Source of the DNA: Burkholderia sp. IMCC1007
GTDB taxonomy: Bacteria > Pseudomonadota > Gammaproteobacteria > Burkholderiales > Burkholderiaceae
Assembly (NCBI RefSeq): GCF_027257875.1
Contig: NZ_JAPVQY010000037.1
Location: 1 to 64,000 of the forward strand
Reading direction: 5' to 3'
Length of the DNA: 64,000 nt
Each line of letters opens with the position of its first letter. The stretch's first letter is position 1. Position numbers and translations under genes: made by a program. Shown one piece after another: positions 35,499 through 45,470 of the stretch. The notes under the pieces were generated by a model. That model saw only the letters and a program-made list of their open reading frames with translations. It was not told the origin of the DNA and made no database searches.

Positions 35499-37187
35499 GT
35501 GGCGGAGACAACGGTACGGAACGAGATTGGGACCCCTGAACGCGCAGCGTCTTCCGGCGGGCACGACTTGCCATCATCGGTAGAAGTGCTTGTCGTCGGG
35601 TGCGGACCGGTTGGAGCAACTATTGGAGGTCTGTTGGCGCGTGACGGTGTGCGGGTTCTTGTCGTCGACAAGGCTACGGAAATTCTCATGGCACCGCGTG
35701 CGATCGCCCTCGATAACGACGCGCTGCGGATACTGCAATTCGCAGGCGTGACCGAAGCGGACCTTGATACCGTGGCAATTCCGTACGTACGTATGCGCTC
35801 GCCGTGGTTTGGCGAATTTGCACGGGTAAATTCGCTCGGAAGCATCGATTGTCATCCAAAGCTCGTCACGTTCTATCAACCTGATCTGGAGCGTTGCTTG
35901 CGCGCGCAATTGCGTGCATGCAGCTCAGCGCAAACAGGGTTCGGCGTCGCGCTTGTCTCGCTGGACGAGCAAGAAGACCACGTGGTCGCAACGCTCGACA
36001 TCGGTGAAGGCCGGCGGCATGCGGTGCGCGCCCGCTACGTCGTGGGTGCGGACGGAGCGAGCTCGGTCGTGCGCCAAATGATTGGACAGGCGTTCAAAGG
36101 AAAGACATTCGCCGAAGACTGGCTGATCGTCGACGCACGTGAGGTTCGTCGTCCGATCGATCACGTCGAGTTTATCTGCGACCACCGGCGGCCCACGCCA
36201 CACATGACTGCTCCCGGCGGCCGCGAGCGCTGGGAGTTCATGCTGCATTCGAATGAGACCCGCGACGAAATGGAGTCCGACGAAAGCATTCGGAAACTCC
36301 TGCAACCGTGGGGCGGCATGATGGATATGGTGATCGAGCGAAAGGCTGTGTATCGCTTTCACGCGCGCACCGTCAGATCGTTCAGAAGGGGTCGCGTCTT
36401 TCTCGCCGGCGACGCGGCGCATATCACACCGCCGTTCGTCGGGCAGGGGCTGGTCGCTGGGCTGCGTGACGCCGCGAACCTGTCATGGAAGCTCGCGTGG
36501 GTCATCAAAGGACACGCCGCGCCGCACATTCTAGACTCGTACGATCAGGAGCGCCGACCTCACGTCAAGGCAATGATCGGCGTCGCGAAGTTCATGGGAA
36601 AGCTGGTGATGCCGCGCAATGCGGGTGTTGCAATTTTCACCCACGGTCTGATGCGGCTTTCCCGGCTCGTCCCGGCGCTACGCAACCACTTCGACGAGTT
36701 AGGAATCAAGCCGAAGAATGCGCTTCGACGGGGACTATTCGTTTCCGGTGCGGCACGAACCCGACTTGTCCGCGGAGCGGTTCTTCCTCAAGGATGGCTG
36801 CGCAATTGCGACGGCGCTATTCGCATGAGCGATGACGTATTGGGCACCGGCCTCACGCTGATCGGATTCGGCAAGGATGCTGGAGCAAACCTTGACCCAG
36901 GCACGCGGGCGGCGTTTATCGCGGCCGGTGGATCCGTCGTTCAGGTCGTACACCGCGGGCAGCGTCTGCACCGTACCGAGAAGGGCGGGTGGGAAGACCT
37001 GGACGGCACGTTCATGCCGCGTGTCGTCGGATTTGGCTGGGCGGCTGTTGTTCGTCCGGACAAGACGATCCTGCATGAGGGGCCCGTGACCGAGTCGACG
37101 CGCATTGTCCTCGAATCGCTGCAGCTACTTGGCGCATGCACTTCGCTAACGGCGCGCTCCAGTCAAATTGCCATGCCCTCCGCCTGA
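35499..37187 (+). CDS. FAD-dependent MhpA-like aromatic hydroxylase
   Basis: A 562-residue flavoprotein monooxygenase. GCGPVGATIGGLL near residues 32-44 is the Rossmann motif; VGADGASSVVR is the DG motif; FLAGDAAHITPPFVGQGL is the second FAD motif. Length and sequence style match 3-(3-hydroxyphenyl)propionate hydroxylase and relatives, but it is clearly distinct from the true MhpA at 48184. GTG start with GGAG upstream. It probably makes a catechol for the VOC dioxygenase encoded next. Confidence 0.9.
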   Translation: MAETTVRNEIGTPERAASSGGHDLPSSVEVLVVGCGPVGATIGGLLARDGVRVLVVDKATEILMAPRAIALDNDALRILQFAGVTEADLDTVAIPYVRMRSPWFGEFARVNSLGSIDCHPKLVTFYQPDLERCLRAQLRACSSAQTGFGVALVSLDEQEDHVVATLDIGEGRRHAVRARYVVGADGASSVVRQMIGQAFKGKTFAEDWLIVDAREVRRPIDHVEFICDHRRPTPHMTAPGGRERWEFMLHSNETRDEMESDESIRKLLQPWGGMMDMVIERKAVYRFHARTVRSFRRGRVFLAGDAAHITPPFVGQGLVAGLRDAANLSWKLAWVIKGHAAPHILDSYDQERRPHVKAMIGVAKFMGKLVMPRNAGVAIFTHGLMRLSRLVPALRNHFDELGIKPKNALRRGLFVSGAARTRLVRGAVLPQGWLRNCDGAIRMSDDVLGTGLTLIGFGKDAGANLDPGTRAAFIAAGGSVVQVVHRGQRLHRTEKGGWEDLDGTFMPRVVGFGWAAVVRPDKTILHEGPVTESTRIVLESLQLLGACTSLTARSSQIAMPSA

Positions 37188-37194
37188 GGCCTCT

Positions 37195-38265
37195 ATGAAA
37201 CTCACCACGGTTCAACCTGCGCGGCATCCGAAACCCACAACGAAAGCGTTGGCGCTGTCCTACTTGATGTTCGAGCGCCCCGATCTTGATCGGGCTGAAC
37301 GATTCCTCAACGACTTCGGCCTTCGCACGGTATCGCGCGACGGCGACTACTTGTTCCTGCGCGGCACCGCCGCCACGCCCTTCTGCTACGTCGTTCAGCG
37401 CGCCGACAAGGCGCGCTTTGTCGGCCTGGGACTTGAGGTCCAAGGCGTAGCGGAACTGCGCAAGCTTGCTCATGTACCGGGCGCCTCGGACGTAGAGCCG
37501 TCGCCGTGGCCAGGCGGCGGTCTTCGTGTGAAACTTGTCGATCCGTCCGGGTTCCATGTCCATGCAATTGCCGGGCAAGCGCGAGCCAGTGCGCTGCCCC
37601 ACCGATCGGCGTTGCCGTTCAATTCGGTGGATTCCGTCGTTCGTGTAAACGACACCCAGCGGCCGCCGCTTGACCCGCCCGAAGTGATTCGCCTCGGTCA
37701 TGTTGTCCTGGAGCTGGCTGATTTCCAGGCGACTTGCGCATGGTACACATCGCATTTCGGCTTCATTCCGAGCGATGTTCAGGTATTGCCGGATGGGTCG
37801 CCGGCCGTCGCGTTCATGCGACTTGATCGCGGCGCAACCCCAGCGGATCACCATACGCTTGCTTTGGCGCAGGGCTTCGGCCCGCTCTACAGCCATTCGG
37901 CATTCGAGCTCGTTGATGCAGATGCGATCGGCGTAGGACAACGCGTTCTGCGTGACCAGGGCTGGACGCATGCATGGGGAATCGGACGCCACATCCTTGG
38001 CAGTCAAGTATTCGACTATTGGCAGGATCCTTGGGGCGACAAGCACGAGCACTATTGCGACGGCGACATGTTCACGGCCGACATGCAGACCGGTATCCAT
38101 GCAGTGAGTCGTGAAGCGATGTCTCAGTGGGGGCCGCTGATGCCGCGGAGCTTTACCAAGCCCAAGATAACGCCTTCCAGCATTGCGGCACTCGTGCGAA
38201 GCCTGCATGGCAGTCCTGACGTTACCATCGCGAAGCTGCGCACGCTCGCGAAGTTGTTTGCCTGA
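37195..38265 (+). CDS. VOC-family extradiol dioxygenase (catechol 2,3-dioxygenase type)
   Basis: A 356-residue two-module ring-cleavage dioxygenase. Metal ligands H169 (RLGHVVLEL), H234 (YSHSAFEL) and E285 (KHEHYCDG) are intact in the C-terminal module, and HH 219-220 fits the active-site histidine region. The start at 37195 (MKLTTVQPA) lies 7 bases after the hydroxylase stop, implying coupling. It probably meta-cleaves the diol made by the upstream hydroxylase. Confidence 0.9.
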   Translation: MKLTTVQPARHPKPTTKALALSYLMFERPDLDRAERFLNDFGLRTVSRDGDYLFLRGTAATPFCYVVQRADKARFVGLGLEVQGVAELRKLAHVPGASDVEPSPWPGGGLRVKLVDPSGFHVHAIAGQARASALPHRSALPFNSVDSVVRVNDTQRPPLDPPEVIRLGHVVLELADFQATCAWYTSHFGFIPSDVQVLPDGSPAVAFMRLDRGATPADHHTLALAQGFGPLYSHSAFELVDADAIGVGQRVLRDQGWTHAWGIGRHILGSQVFDYWQDPWGDKHEHYCDGDMFTADMQTGIHAVSREAMSQWGPLMPRSFTKPKITPSSIAALVRSLHGSPDVTIAKLRTLAKLFA

Positions 38266-38301
38266 TACCTATCCTCTAAAAGACTTGTTCGAGGCACTTC
38301 C

Positions 38302-39258
38302 ATGGCTTTGCACGTTCTGCACTTCCGACATCAAGGGCGCGCCCAATGGGGCGTCGTAATGAATGATCGTATCACCCCGATCCCGGGTGACTATGCGACG
38401 ACGGGCGAATTCGTGCGCGCACACACGATTGCCGAACTCGCAACGCTCGCTGGCGAGACGATTGCCGAGTCGGATGTCGAATGGCTGTCACCGGTCACTC
38501 GCAACCAGCGGTTCGTCTGCCAGGGTGCCAACTACCGCCAACACATGATCGAGTCCGGCATGAACCCGGACGCGAAGACCTTCAATATGATCTTCACGAA
38601 GGCCACGAGCTGCATCGTGCCTGCGAATTCGGACGTGATCCGACCACGTCACGTCAAATTCTTGGACTACGAGATCGAACTCGGGCTGGTGCTTCGTCGT
38701 GATATCACGTCCCGCCAAGCAATCACGGACAACAACCTGCACGAGTACATCGCCGGGTTGGTGATCGTCAACGACTATTCCGCTCGAGACATTCAGATTC
38801 CGCAAATGCAGTTCTACAAGGGGAAGAGCTACCGGACATTCGGCCCCGTAGGGCCGTACCTCTGTCTCCTCGAAGCAAGCGACATTGCCCAGTTGCGGAA
38901 GCTGGAACTGACGTTGACCGTCAACGGTCAAGTGCGTCAAAGCGATTCGACCGCGAATCTTGTGTACGGCCCCGCCGAAACGCTCACCGAGCTTTCGGGA
39001 GTCCAGGATCTGAACGCCGGTGATTTGTTGGCCACCGGCACGCCGGCAGGATGCGCGCTGAGCATTCCATCGCCCGCAAAGCAACGGATCGCCGCCTTGC
39101 TTCCGGAGCACATGAAATGGCGGATGTTTTCCAAAGTCCAGGCTGGCCGGCCGCAGTATCTCAAAGCGGGCGATTTCGTCGAGTCGCGAATCATGAGCAA
39201 GGACGGAGCAATTGACCTCGGGGTGCAACGCAACCGCATCGTAGAAGAAATCGCATGA
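38302..39258 (+). CDS. fumarylacetoacetate hydrolase (FAH) family protein
   Basis: A 318-residue FAH-fold hydrolase/decarboxylase with E124 and E126 (LDYEIELG) and D158 (NDYSARD) as metal ligands. Third FAH paralogue of the window. It lies 36 bp after the dioxygenase and its stop overlaps the acyl-CoA synthetase start by 4 bp (ATGA). It presumably hydrolyses the ring-fission product of this operon. Confidence 0.9.
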   Translation: MALHVLHFRHQGRAQWGVVMNDRITPIPGDYATTGEFVRAHTIAELATLAGETIAESDVEWLSPVTRNQRFVCQGANYRQHMIESGMNPDAKTFNMIFTKATSCIVPANSDVIRPRHVKFLDYEIELGLVLRRDITSRQAITDNNLHEYIAGLVIVNDYSARDIQIPQMQFYKGKSYRTFGPVGPYLCLLEASDIAQLRKLELTLTVNGQVRQSDSTANLVYGPAETLTELSGVQDLNAGDLLATGTPAGCALSIPSPAKQRIAALLPEHMKWRMFSKVQAGRPQYLKAGDFVESRIMSKDGAIDLGVQRNRIVEEIA

Positions 39259-41207
39259 ACGCCATCGCAAATGAAGCGGACGTGGTCTCGATCGAAACCC
39301 TCCGGCCACCGGCTGACCTTCCCGCCAGCACGTACGAAATGATCAGCCGCGGCGCGGCAATTGATCCGTCCGCGCCAGCATTGTCGTTCTTCCTGCGTGC
39401 AGACGATCATCGGAAGCCTATTCGATGGAACTATGCCGAACTGCTCCGCGATATTACCCGCACAGCAAACTTGTTCACCCGTCTCGGCATCGATCGAAAT
39501 TCGGTCGTCGCGTACGTCCTGCCGAATTTGCCGGAGACGCATTTCGTTGTCTGGGGCGGAGAGGCTGCCGGCATCGTGTGTGCTATCAATCCGTTGCTGG
39601 AAGGCCCCGCGATTGCCGCCCTCCTCAACGCTGCGAAAGCCAAAGTACTGGTGACATTGGCGCCGTTCCCGGGCACGGATCTGTGGCCGAAGGTCCATTC
39701 GATCCTGGACCGGGTGCCGACCGTGCGTAGCCTTGTGTTGGTCGATCTGGCTGGTCACGTACGCGGATGGCGCGGTATCGCGGCACGCATGATGCAACGT
39801 CGCGAATGCAAACGGCTGCATGGCCGCGCGGAAGTGCGTGGCGCAGTTCCCCGCCGTATCGACATATATGACTTCGACCACGCGATGGGGCGGGAATCCG
39901 GCGATTCTCTGCTAAACCAGCGAACGGGCGAGGCTGACGACATTTCGTCCTATTTCTGCACGGGCGGCACGACAGGGTTGCCGAAAATCGCAATTCGCAG
40001 GCATGGCAACGAGGTCGCGAATGCTTGGAGCGTCGGCCAGGTAGTCGGCTCCGGCATGGGCCCGGGAAAGGTGATCTTCTGTGGGCTTCCGCTGTTCCAC
40101 GTCAACGCGGTGCTTGCTACCGGACTCGTGCCGTTTTCACTGGGTGCACATGTGGTTCTCGGCACACCTCAGGGATATCGCGGCGAAGAGGTCGTCAAAC
40201 GTTTTTGGGAAATCGTCGAACACTACCGAATCAATTTCTTTAGCGCTGTACCGACGCTGTATGCGGCATTGCTCGACGTACCCATCGACGGTCGCAACAT
40301 CAGCTCGCTGGAGTATGGACTCTGCGGAGCGGCGCCGATGCCAGTCGAGATTTTCCGGACATTCCAGGACCGGACAGGCGTGCGCATCCTCGAGGGTTAC
40401 GGATTGACCGAAGGGGCATGCGTCAGCAGCGTTAACCCGCCGCAGGGCGAGCGCCGCCTTGGGTCGATCGGATTGCGGATCCCGGGGCAACCCATGAAGC
40501 CGGTGATACTCGACGAAGCAGGCAACTATGTGCGGGACTGCCACGACGACGAGGTCGGAGTCTTGACCATCTCAGGGCCGAACATCTTCGCTGGCTATTT
40601 GCAGGATGAGCAGAACAAGGGCTTATGGCTGGATCTTGGCGACGGCAGGCAATGGCTCAACACCGGAGATCTCGCGCGACGCGACGCGGATGGATACTTC
40701 TGGCTCACGGGTCGACGAAAAGAACTCATCATCCGCGGCGGCCACAACATCGACCCGGCCACGATCGAAGAGCCGTTGCACCGGCACCCCGCTGTTCAGA
40801 TCGCAGCGGCAATCGGACGTCCGGACGTCCACGCCGGCGAACTTCCGGTCGCATACGTACAACTGAAAGCCGGCGCGAGCGCGACTGAAACCGAGCTGGA
40901 CGAATTCGTTCGTGGCGCCATCGGCGAGCGGGCAGCGCTACCAAAGCGAATTCACATCGTGGACGCGATGCCGCTGACCGCAGTCGGAAAGATCTTCAAG
41001 CCGGAGCTCAAACGGCGCGAGACGCTCGATGCGCTCAACGTGGCATTGACCGAGGCGGGAATCACTGGCGCGCGCCTCAATATTTCGGACGATACCTCGC
41101 GTGGCTTGGCGCTACACGTAACACTGGGCGATCAGGCGCAGGTTGCAAAGGTCAACGCGATCATGGGGCGCTTCTCCTTCGCGTTCTCCACATCAGTTGT
41201 CTCGTAA
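39255..41207 (+). CDS. AMP-forming acyl-CoA synthetase
   Basis: A 650-residue ANL-superfamily ligase that activates a carboxylic acid with ATP and CoA. The P-loop-like A3 motif is FCTGGTTGLPK; LEGYGLTEG is A5, NTGDLARRDADGYFWLTGR is A7/A8, and the late lysine lies in PLTAVGKIFKPEL. About 80 residues follow the A10 lysine, longer than usual. As the last enzyme gene of the operon it may activate the starting acid, or a product acid for beta-oxidation. Its substrate pocket could not be read. Confidence 0.9.
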   Translation: MNAIANEADVVSIETLRPPADLPASTYEMISRGAAIDPSAPALSFFLRADDHRKPIRWNYAELLRDITRTANLFTRLGIDRNSVVAYVLPNLPETHFVVWGGEAAGIVCAINPLLEGPAIAALLNAAKAKVLVTLAPFPGTDLWPKVHSILDRVPTVRSLVLVDLAGHVRGWRGIAARMMQRRECKRLHGRAEVRGAVPRRIDIYDFDHAMGRESGDSLLNQRTGEADDISSYFCTGGTTGLPKIAIRRHGNEVANAWSVGQVVGSGMGPGKVIFCGLPLFHVNAVLATGLVPFSLGAHVVLGTPQGYRGEEVVKRFWEIVEHYRINFFSAVPTLYAALLDVPIDGRNISSLEYGLCGAAPMPVEIFRTFQDRTGVRILEGYGLTEGACVSSVNPPQGERRLGSIGLRIPGQPMKPVILDEAGNYVRDCHDDEVGVLTISGPNIFAGYLQDEQNKGLWLDLGDGRQWLNTGDLARRDADGYFWLTGRRKELIIRGGHNIDPATIEEPLHRHPAVQIAAAIGRPDVHAGELPVAYVQLKAGASATETELDEFVRGAIGERAALPKRIHIVDAMPLTAVGKIFKPELKRRETLDALNVALTEAGITGARLNISDDTSRGLALHVTLGDQAQVAKVNAIMGRFSFAFSTSVVS

Positions 41208-41422
41208 TTTTCGAGCGGTAGGCGGCCCACCGCAAGGCGACGACGCGGTTCGAATCATTTGGAGGTGTTGCATCCACATTCGCTAACGGCACCTTCTACG
41301 AAGCAGATTGCATCGACATCTGGATCTGATGAGCTTGTCGCCCGCTTCCGATGTTTGATCGGTATCGACTTTCTCATTAGATCAGGATTCCTCAAAATCA
41401 ATATCAATACTCGGAGACATAC

Positions 41423-42154
41423 ATGAGCCGCAACCGCATTAGCGCAGGACTTGCAATCTTCCTCGCGACGATATCCGCCGCGCACGCTCAATCGGCAGGC
41501 CAGTGGGTAGTCAACGCCGGTTGGTCACATTTCGCTCCTCAGGGTTCAGCCGAGCCACTGACCGTCAACGCGCTTGGCCAGTCACAAGTCATGACCGGCA
41601 GCAGTGGGGAAATCTCGAGTGGCGACACTCTCGGCCTCACCGCGACGTACTTTGTCACTGACCACATCGCAGCGACCACGGTCATGGGCATCCCACCGAC
41701 CTGGCATCTGACCGGCGCCGGCACGCTGAGCAGTGTCGGCGAATTGGGGACCGCACGAGCGTGGAGTCCGGCGCTCATCTTCAACTATTACTTTGGTCAA
41801 CCCAACGCGAAATTCCGGCCTTATCTCGGCGCAGGTGTCACGTATACGTGGTTCAGCAATATCAAACTCAGCAGCCCTGTCGCCACCGGCCAAATCTACG
41901 CTTCTCCAACGGTTGGCACCGCACTCGAGGGGCCGACGACCGTGTCGCTCAGTAAATCCTTTGCGCCCGTCGTCAACGGGGGACTGACGTACAACATCGA
42001 CTCGCACTGGTCGATCAATGCGTCGGTGGCGTACTCGTGGGTATCAACCCGGGCTACCCTGACGACGAAGTCCTCGCTCGGTACGGTGACCAGCACCAGC
42101 AAATTCAAGGTCAATCCGATCGTGACCTTCCTGTCGGTCGGATATCGATTCTGA
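41423..42154 (+). CDS. OmpW-family outer-membrane protein
   Basis: A 243-residue precursor: signal peptide to about residue 22 (SAAHA), then an eight-stranded barrel with NAGWSHFAPQGS, the LSLTATYFVTDHIA-like strand region and C-terminal VGYRF. OmpW/AlkL/XylN relatives allow hydrophobic substrates to cross the outer membrane, and such genes often end aromatic-degradation clusters. It lies 215 bp after the acyl-CoA synthetase gene; co-transcription is possible but not shown. Confidence 0.92.
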   Translation: MSRNRISAGLAIFLATISAAHAQSAGQWVVNAGWSHFAPQGSAEPLTVNALGQSQVMTGSSGEISSGDTLGLTATYFVTDHIAATTVMGIPPTWHLTGAGTLSSVGELGTARAWSPALIFNYYFGQPNAKFRPYLGAGVTYTWFSNIKLSSPVATGQIYASPTVGTALEGPTTVSLSKSFAPVVNGGLTYNIDSHWSINASVAYSWVSTRATLTTKSSLGTVTSTSKFKVNPIVTFLSVGYRF

Positions 42155-42167
42155 TTCTCCATGGGGA

Positions 42168-42193
42168 CAAGCGGGCGAATGGCACCCCGCTTG
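42168..42193. terminator. terminator hairpin after OmpW gene
   Basis: Stem CAAGCGGG / CCCGCTTG with a 10-base loop, 13 bp after the OmpW stop. Confidence 0.55.
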
Positions 42194-42205
42194 CAAGAAC
42201 GAGAC

Positions 42206-42234
42206 GCGGCACCCGCTGCAACCGCGAGTGCCGC
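42206..42234. terminator. terminator hairpin at the end of the mhp operon
   Basis: Stem GCGGCAC / GTGCCGC, immediately after the mhpC stop on the minus strand, adjacent to the OmpW hairpin between convergent units. Confidence 0.5.
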
Positions 42235-42239
42235 CACGC

Positions 42240-43106
42240 TCAATTTCGCAGAAAGTCGAGCACCATGCGATTGAATGCGTCCGCGTGCTCCCACTGTGCC
42301 CAGTGCCCGCACCGTCCGAACACGTGCAGTCGAGCGTTCGGCATGCCCCACACGAGCCGCAAGCCCACATCCATCGGCACGAAACGATCATCGCGGCCCC
42401 AGATCACGAGCGCAGGCGACTTGATCTCGTTCAACCGGTGACCATAGTCCGGAAACTGCTTCGGATTGGCCGCCAGACTTTTCACGAAGTTCTCCAGATG
42501 ATCGCGCCGCGCAAGCATGTTCTCGAGCCGCGCCTGCATCAGCTCTTCCGTCATCGTGCTCGCGTCGTAGACGAAGACGTTGAGCATCTTCTCCAGGTTC
42601 TCGAGCGTCGGCTGACGATACAGCCCCTGTAGCAGCTTGATGCCTTCGGTCGGCATCGGCACGAACTGGCTCGGCCCGCCCGTGCCGCCGCCCATCAGCA
42701 CCAGCTTGCCGACGCGCTCCGGATACGACAGCGCGAAGGCGACCGCGCTATGCCCGCCCATCGAGTTGCCGACGAGATGCGCGCGTTCGATACCGAGCGT
42801 ATCCAGCACGCCCTTCAGCACGCGCGCGTTGAGGTCGGAGCGCGAGCCGGTGCAGACGATCGAGTCGCTCTTTCCCCAGCCGGGACAGTCGACGAGGATC
42901 ACGCGGTAGCCCGTGTCAGCAAACGCGGCGACGTTGCGATAAAAGTTGGCCCAGCCGCTCGCGCCGGGGCCGGAACCGTGCAGCAACACCAGCGTTTCCG
43001 TACCGGCACCGGTGTCGTTGTAGTGCACGCGCAATTCCGTGCCGCCTTCCATCACGTTCACGAACCTGCTGGTTGCGGCTTCCGTATGAGTCACAGTGTC
43101 AGTCAT
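42240..43106 (-). CDS. mhpC: 2-hydroxy-6-oxonona-2,4-dienedioate hydrolase
   Basis: A 288-residue alpha/beta hydrolase cutting the meta-cleavage product of the mhp pathway into 2-hydroxypenta-2,4-dienoate and succinate. The nucleophile S115 is in GNSMGGHSA; LLHGSGPGASGW forms the oxyanion loop; the acid is in WGRDDRFVP and the histidine in GRCGHWAQWE. The start at 43106 (MTDTVTHTEA) is family-like. Here it is the last gene of the operon, after mhpT, instead of following mhpB as in E. coli. Confidence 0.94.
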   Translation of the reverse strand: MTDTVTHTEAATSRFVNVMEGGTELRVHYNDTGAGTETLVLLHGSGPGASGWANFYRNVAAFADTGYRVILVDCPGWGKSDSIVCTGSRSDLNARVLKGVLDTLGIERAHLVGNSMGGHSAVAFALSYPERVGKLVLMGGGTGGPSQFVPMPTEGIKLLQGLYRQPTLENLEKMLNVFVYDASTMTEELMQARLENMLARRDHLENFVKSLAANPKQFPDYGHRLNEIKSPALVIWGRDDRFVPMDVGLRLVWGMPNARLHVFGRCGHWAQWEHADAFNRMVLDFLRN

Positions 43107-43120
43107 GTCGATGTCCTTCG

Positions 43121-44374
43121 TCAGATCGATTCGGTTCCAAGTGTGTGCGAGCCGTTGGCCGACTCGCGCGGAGATTTCGCGATCACGGCGAGCGCGCCGA
43201 ACGCCGCGATCACGATAAGCGGGATGCTGGAGATCACGAGCATCGACGCGCTCTGGCCCAACGCCAGCAATTGCCCCGCGATCAGCGGGCCGACCATCGA
43301 GCCCACGCGGCCCACGGCCACCGCTGCGCCGACGCCCGTGCCGCGCACCCGCGTCGGGTACGTTGCACCGGCGAGCGCATACAGCACCGATTGCGCGCCA
43401 ACGAGAAACAGACCGGCCAGCAAGCCGCCAAACGCCATCGACACGCTGCCCGTCGCGCCGGCGAGCGCAAGCAATGCAGCCGCGATGCCCGCATACATGC
43501 CGACGACGACCGGCCGCTTGCCAATGCGATCCATCAGCCCCGCGATCACGATCGCGCCGACGCCGCCACCGATGTTGAACATCATCTGCACGATGCTGGC
43601 CTGTACTGGCGTGAGGCCACGCGAGAGCACCATCGACGGCAGCCAGTTCATCAGGAAATACAGCACGATCAGCGTGCCCAGGTAGCTGGTCCACAGCGCG
43701 ATGGTCGTCACCGCACGCCCGTCGCTGAAAAGTGCGCGCACGATGCCGTCCTTCGACTCGCGGGTCGCGTGCTGGCTCGCCGCGACGAAGTGCGTCGACT
43801 CCTTCAGGAAGAGCGCCAGCAGCGGCAAGGTCAGCAGCGGCCCGATCCCGCCAACATAGAAGATATGCCGCCAACCGTCATTGCCCGGACTGACGATGCC
43901 GATCACTGCCGCGAGCGCCGCGCCGAACGGCATCCCGCAGTACATGGCGCCGACCGCCGTGCTGCGTTGTCCGGGCGCCGCCGCTTCCGCGCACAGCGCG
44001 ATCAGGTTCGGCATCGCGGCGCCGAGACCGAGGCCCGTGAGAAAGCGCGCGACCAGCAAGCTCTGCAGATCCCACACCTGGGTCGTTGCAATCGAAAATA
44101 GCCCGAACAGCGCGACCGACATCATCAGTACGCGCTTGCGGCCGATGCGGTCTGCGAGCCAGCCGCCAATCGCCGCACCCGGCAGCAGGCCGAGCGCGCC
44201 GATGCCGAATGCCCAACCGAGCTGCGCGACAGCGAGATGAAACTCGCGTGCCATGCGCGGCGCGGCGATGCCGGTGGATTGCAGGTCGAGCCCTTCGAGC
44301 AGCGCGACCGCGAGGCACAGGCCGATGGTGATGGCGCCGCCGACGCGCGCGGGGGAAGCCGTTGACGTTTTCAT
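43121..44374 (-). CDS. mhpT: 3-(3-hydroxyphenyl)propionate MFS transporter
   Basis: A 417-residue aromatic acid:proton symporter of the MFS with 12 helices. LLEGLDLQSTGIAAP in helix 1 is the AAHS-family DXXXX signature region, and GWLADRIGRKRVL is the loop 2-3 motif. It is located inside the mhp operon (58 bp after mhpE, 14 bp before mhpC), which supports uptake of 3-hydroxyphenylpropionate. The start at 44374 (MKTSTASPA) is preferred over 44422. Confidence 0.92.
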   Translation of the reverse strand: MKTSTASPARVGGAITIGLCLAVALLEGLDLQSTGIAAPRMAREFHLAVAQLGWAFGIGALGLLPGAAIGGWLADRIGRKRVLMMSVALFGLFSIATTQVWDLQSLLVARFLTGLGLGAAMPNLIALCAEAAAPGQRSTAVGAMYCGMPFGAALAAVIGIVSPGNDGWRHIFYVGGIGPLLTLPLLALFLKESTHFVAASQHATRESKDGIVRALFSDGRAVTTIALWTSYLGTLIVLYFLMNWLPSMVLSRGLTPVQASIVQMMFNIGGGVGAIVIAGLMDRIGKRPVVVGMYAGIAAALLALAGATGSVSMAFGGLLAGLFLVGAQSVLYALAGATYPTRVRGTGVGAAVAVGRVGSMVGPLIAGQLLALGQSASMLVISSIPLIVIAAFGALAVIAKSPRESANGSHTLGTESI

Positions 44375-44432
44375 TGATGTCTCCAAGTTGAACGATGCCG
44401 CGCTCTTCATGGCGCTTGGCATACCGGATGGT

Positions 44433-45452
44433 TCACGCGCGCGCTTCGCGCTTCTTCAGATCGAGCGCGACGTCGACGATCATGTCTTCCTGACCGCCCA
44501 CCATGCGTCGCTTGCCGAGCTCGACGAGAATGTCGACGGCTTTCAGCCCGTACTTCTTCGCCGCGATTTCGGAATGCCGCAGGAAGCTCGAATACACGCC
44601 TGCATAACCGAGCGCGAGCGTTTCGCGGTCCACGCGCACCGGCCGGTCCTGCAACGGGCGCACGATATCGTCGGCCGCATCGAGCAGGCGATGGAGGTCG
44701 GTGCCGTGATGCCAGCCGAGGCGCTCGGCCGCCGCGATGAACACTTCGAGCGGCGCATTGCCCGCACCCGCACCCATGCCCGCCAGGCTCGCATCGATGC
44801 GATCACAGCCCTCCTCGACCGCAACGATCGAGTTGGCAACGCCCAGGCTCAGGTTGTGATGCGCATGCATGCCCGTCCGCGTCTCGGGGCGCAGCACCGC
44901 CTTGAGCGCCCTGAAGCGCGCACGGATGTCGTTCATGTTCATCGCGCCGCCGGAATCGACCACGTACACGCAGGTCGCCCCGTAGCTTTCCATCTTCTTC
45001 GCTTCGATCGCGAGATTTTCAGGTGTGGTCATGTGGCTCATCATCAAAAAGCCGACCGTGTCCATGCCGAGGCTGCGCGCGTATTCGATGTGCTGCTTCG
45101 AAATGTCCGCTTCCGTGCAATGCGTCGCGACACGCACGACTCGCGCGCCCGCGTCGTACGCGGCCTTCAGATCGTGAATCGTGCCGATGCCGGGCAGAAG
45201 CAGCGTCGCGATTTTCGCGTGCTTCACCACATCGGCTACCGCCTCGATCCATTCCAGATCGCTGTGCGCGCCGAAGCCGTAGTTGAAGCTCGAGCCCTGC
45301 AAACCATCGCCGTGCGCGACCTCGATGCTGTCGACCTTCGCGTCGTCCAGCGCGCGGGCGATGTCCTGCACGTTCCGAATCGAGTACTGGTGACGGATCG
45401 CGTGCATGCCGTCGCGCAGCGTCACGTCGGAGATATAGAGTTTCTTGTCCAT
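44433..45452 (-). CDS. mhpE: 4-hydroxy-2-oxovalerate aldolase
   Basis: A 339-residue DmpG/MhpE aldolase splitting 4-hydroxy-2-oxovalerate into pyruvate and acetaldehyde. R13 and D14 (SDVTLRDGMHAIRH) are the catalytic/metal pair, and HAHHNLSLG carries the metal histidines. It channels acetaldehyde to MhpF, whose gene is 18 bp upstream. Length and sequence are standard. Confidence 0.96.
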   Translation of the reverse strand: MDKKLYISDVTLRDGMHAIRHQYSIRNVQDIARALDDAKVDSIEVAHGDGLQGSSFNYGFGAHSDLEWIEAVADVVKHAKIATLLLPGIGTIHDLKAAYDAGARVVRVATHCTEADISKQHIEYARSLGMDTVGFLMMSHMTTPENLAIEAKKMESYGATCVYVVDSGGAMNMNDIRARFRALKAVLRPETRTGMHAHHNLSLGVANSIVAVEEGCDRIDASLAGMGAGAGNAPLEVFIAAAERLGWHHGTDLHRLLDAADDIVRPLQDRPVRVDRETLALGYAGVYSSFLRHSEIAAKKYGLKAVDILVELGKRRMVGGQEDMIVDVALDLKKREARA

Positions 45453-45470
45453 GATCGAGTGCTCCTTGCC

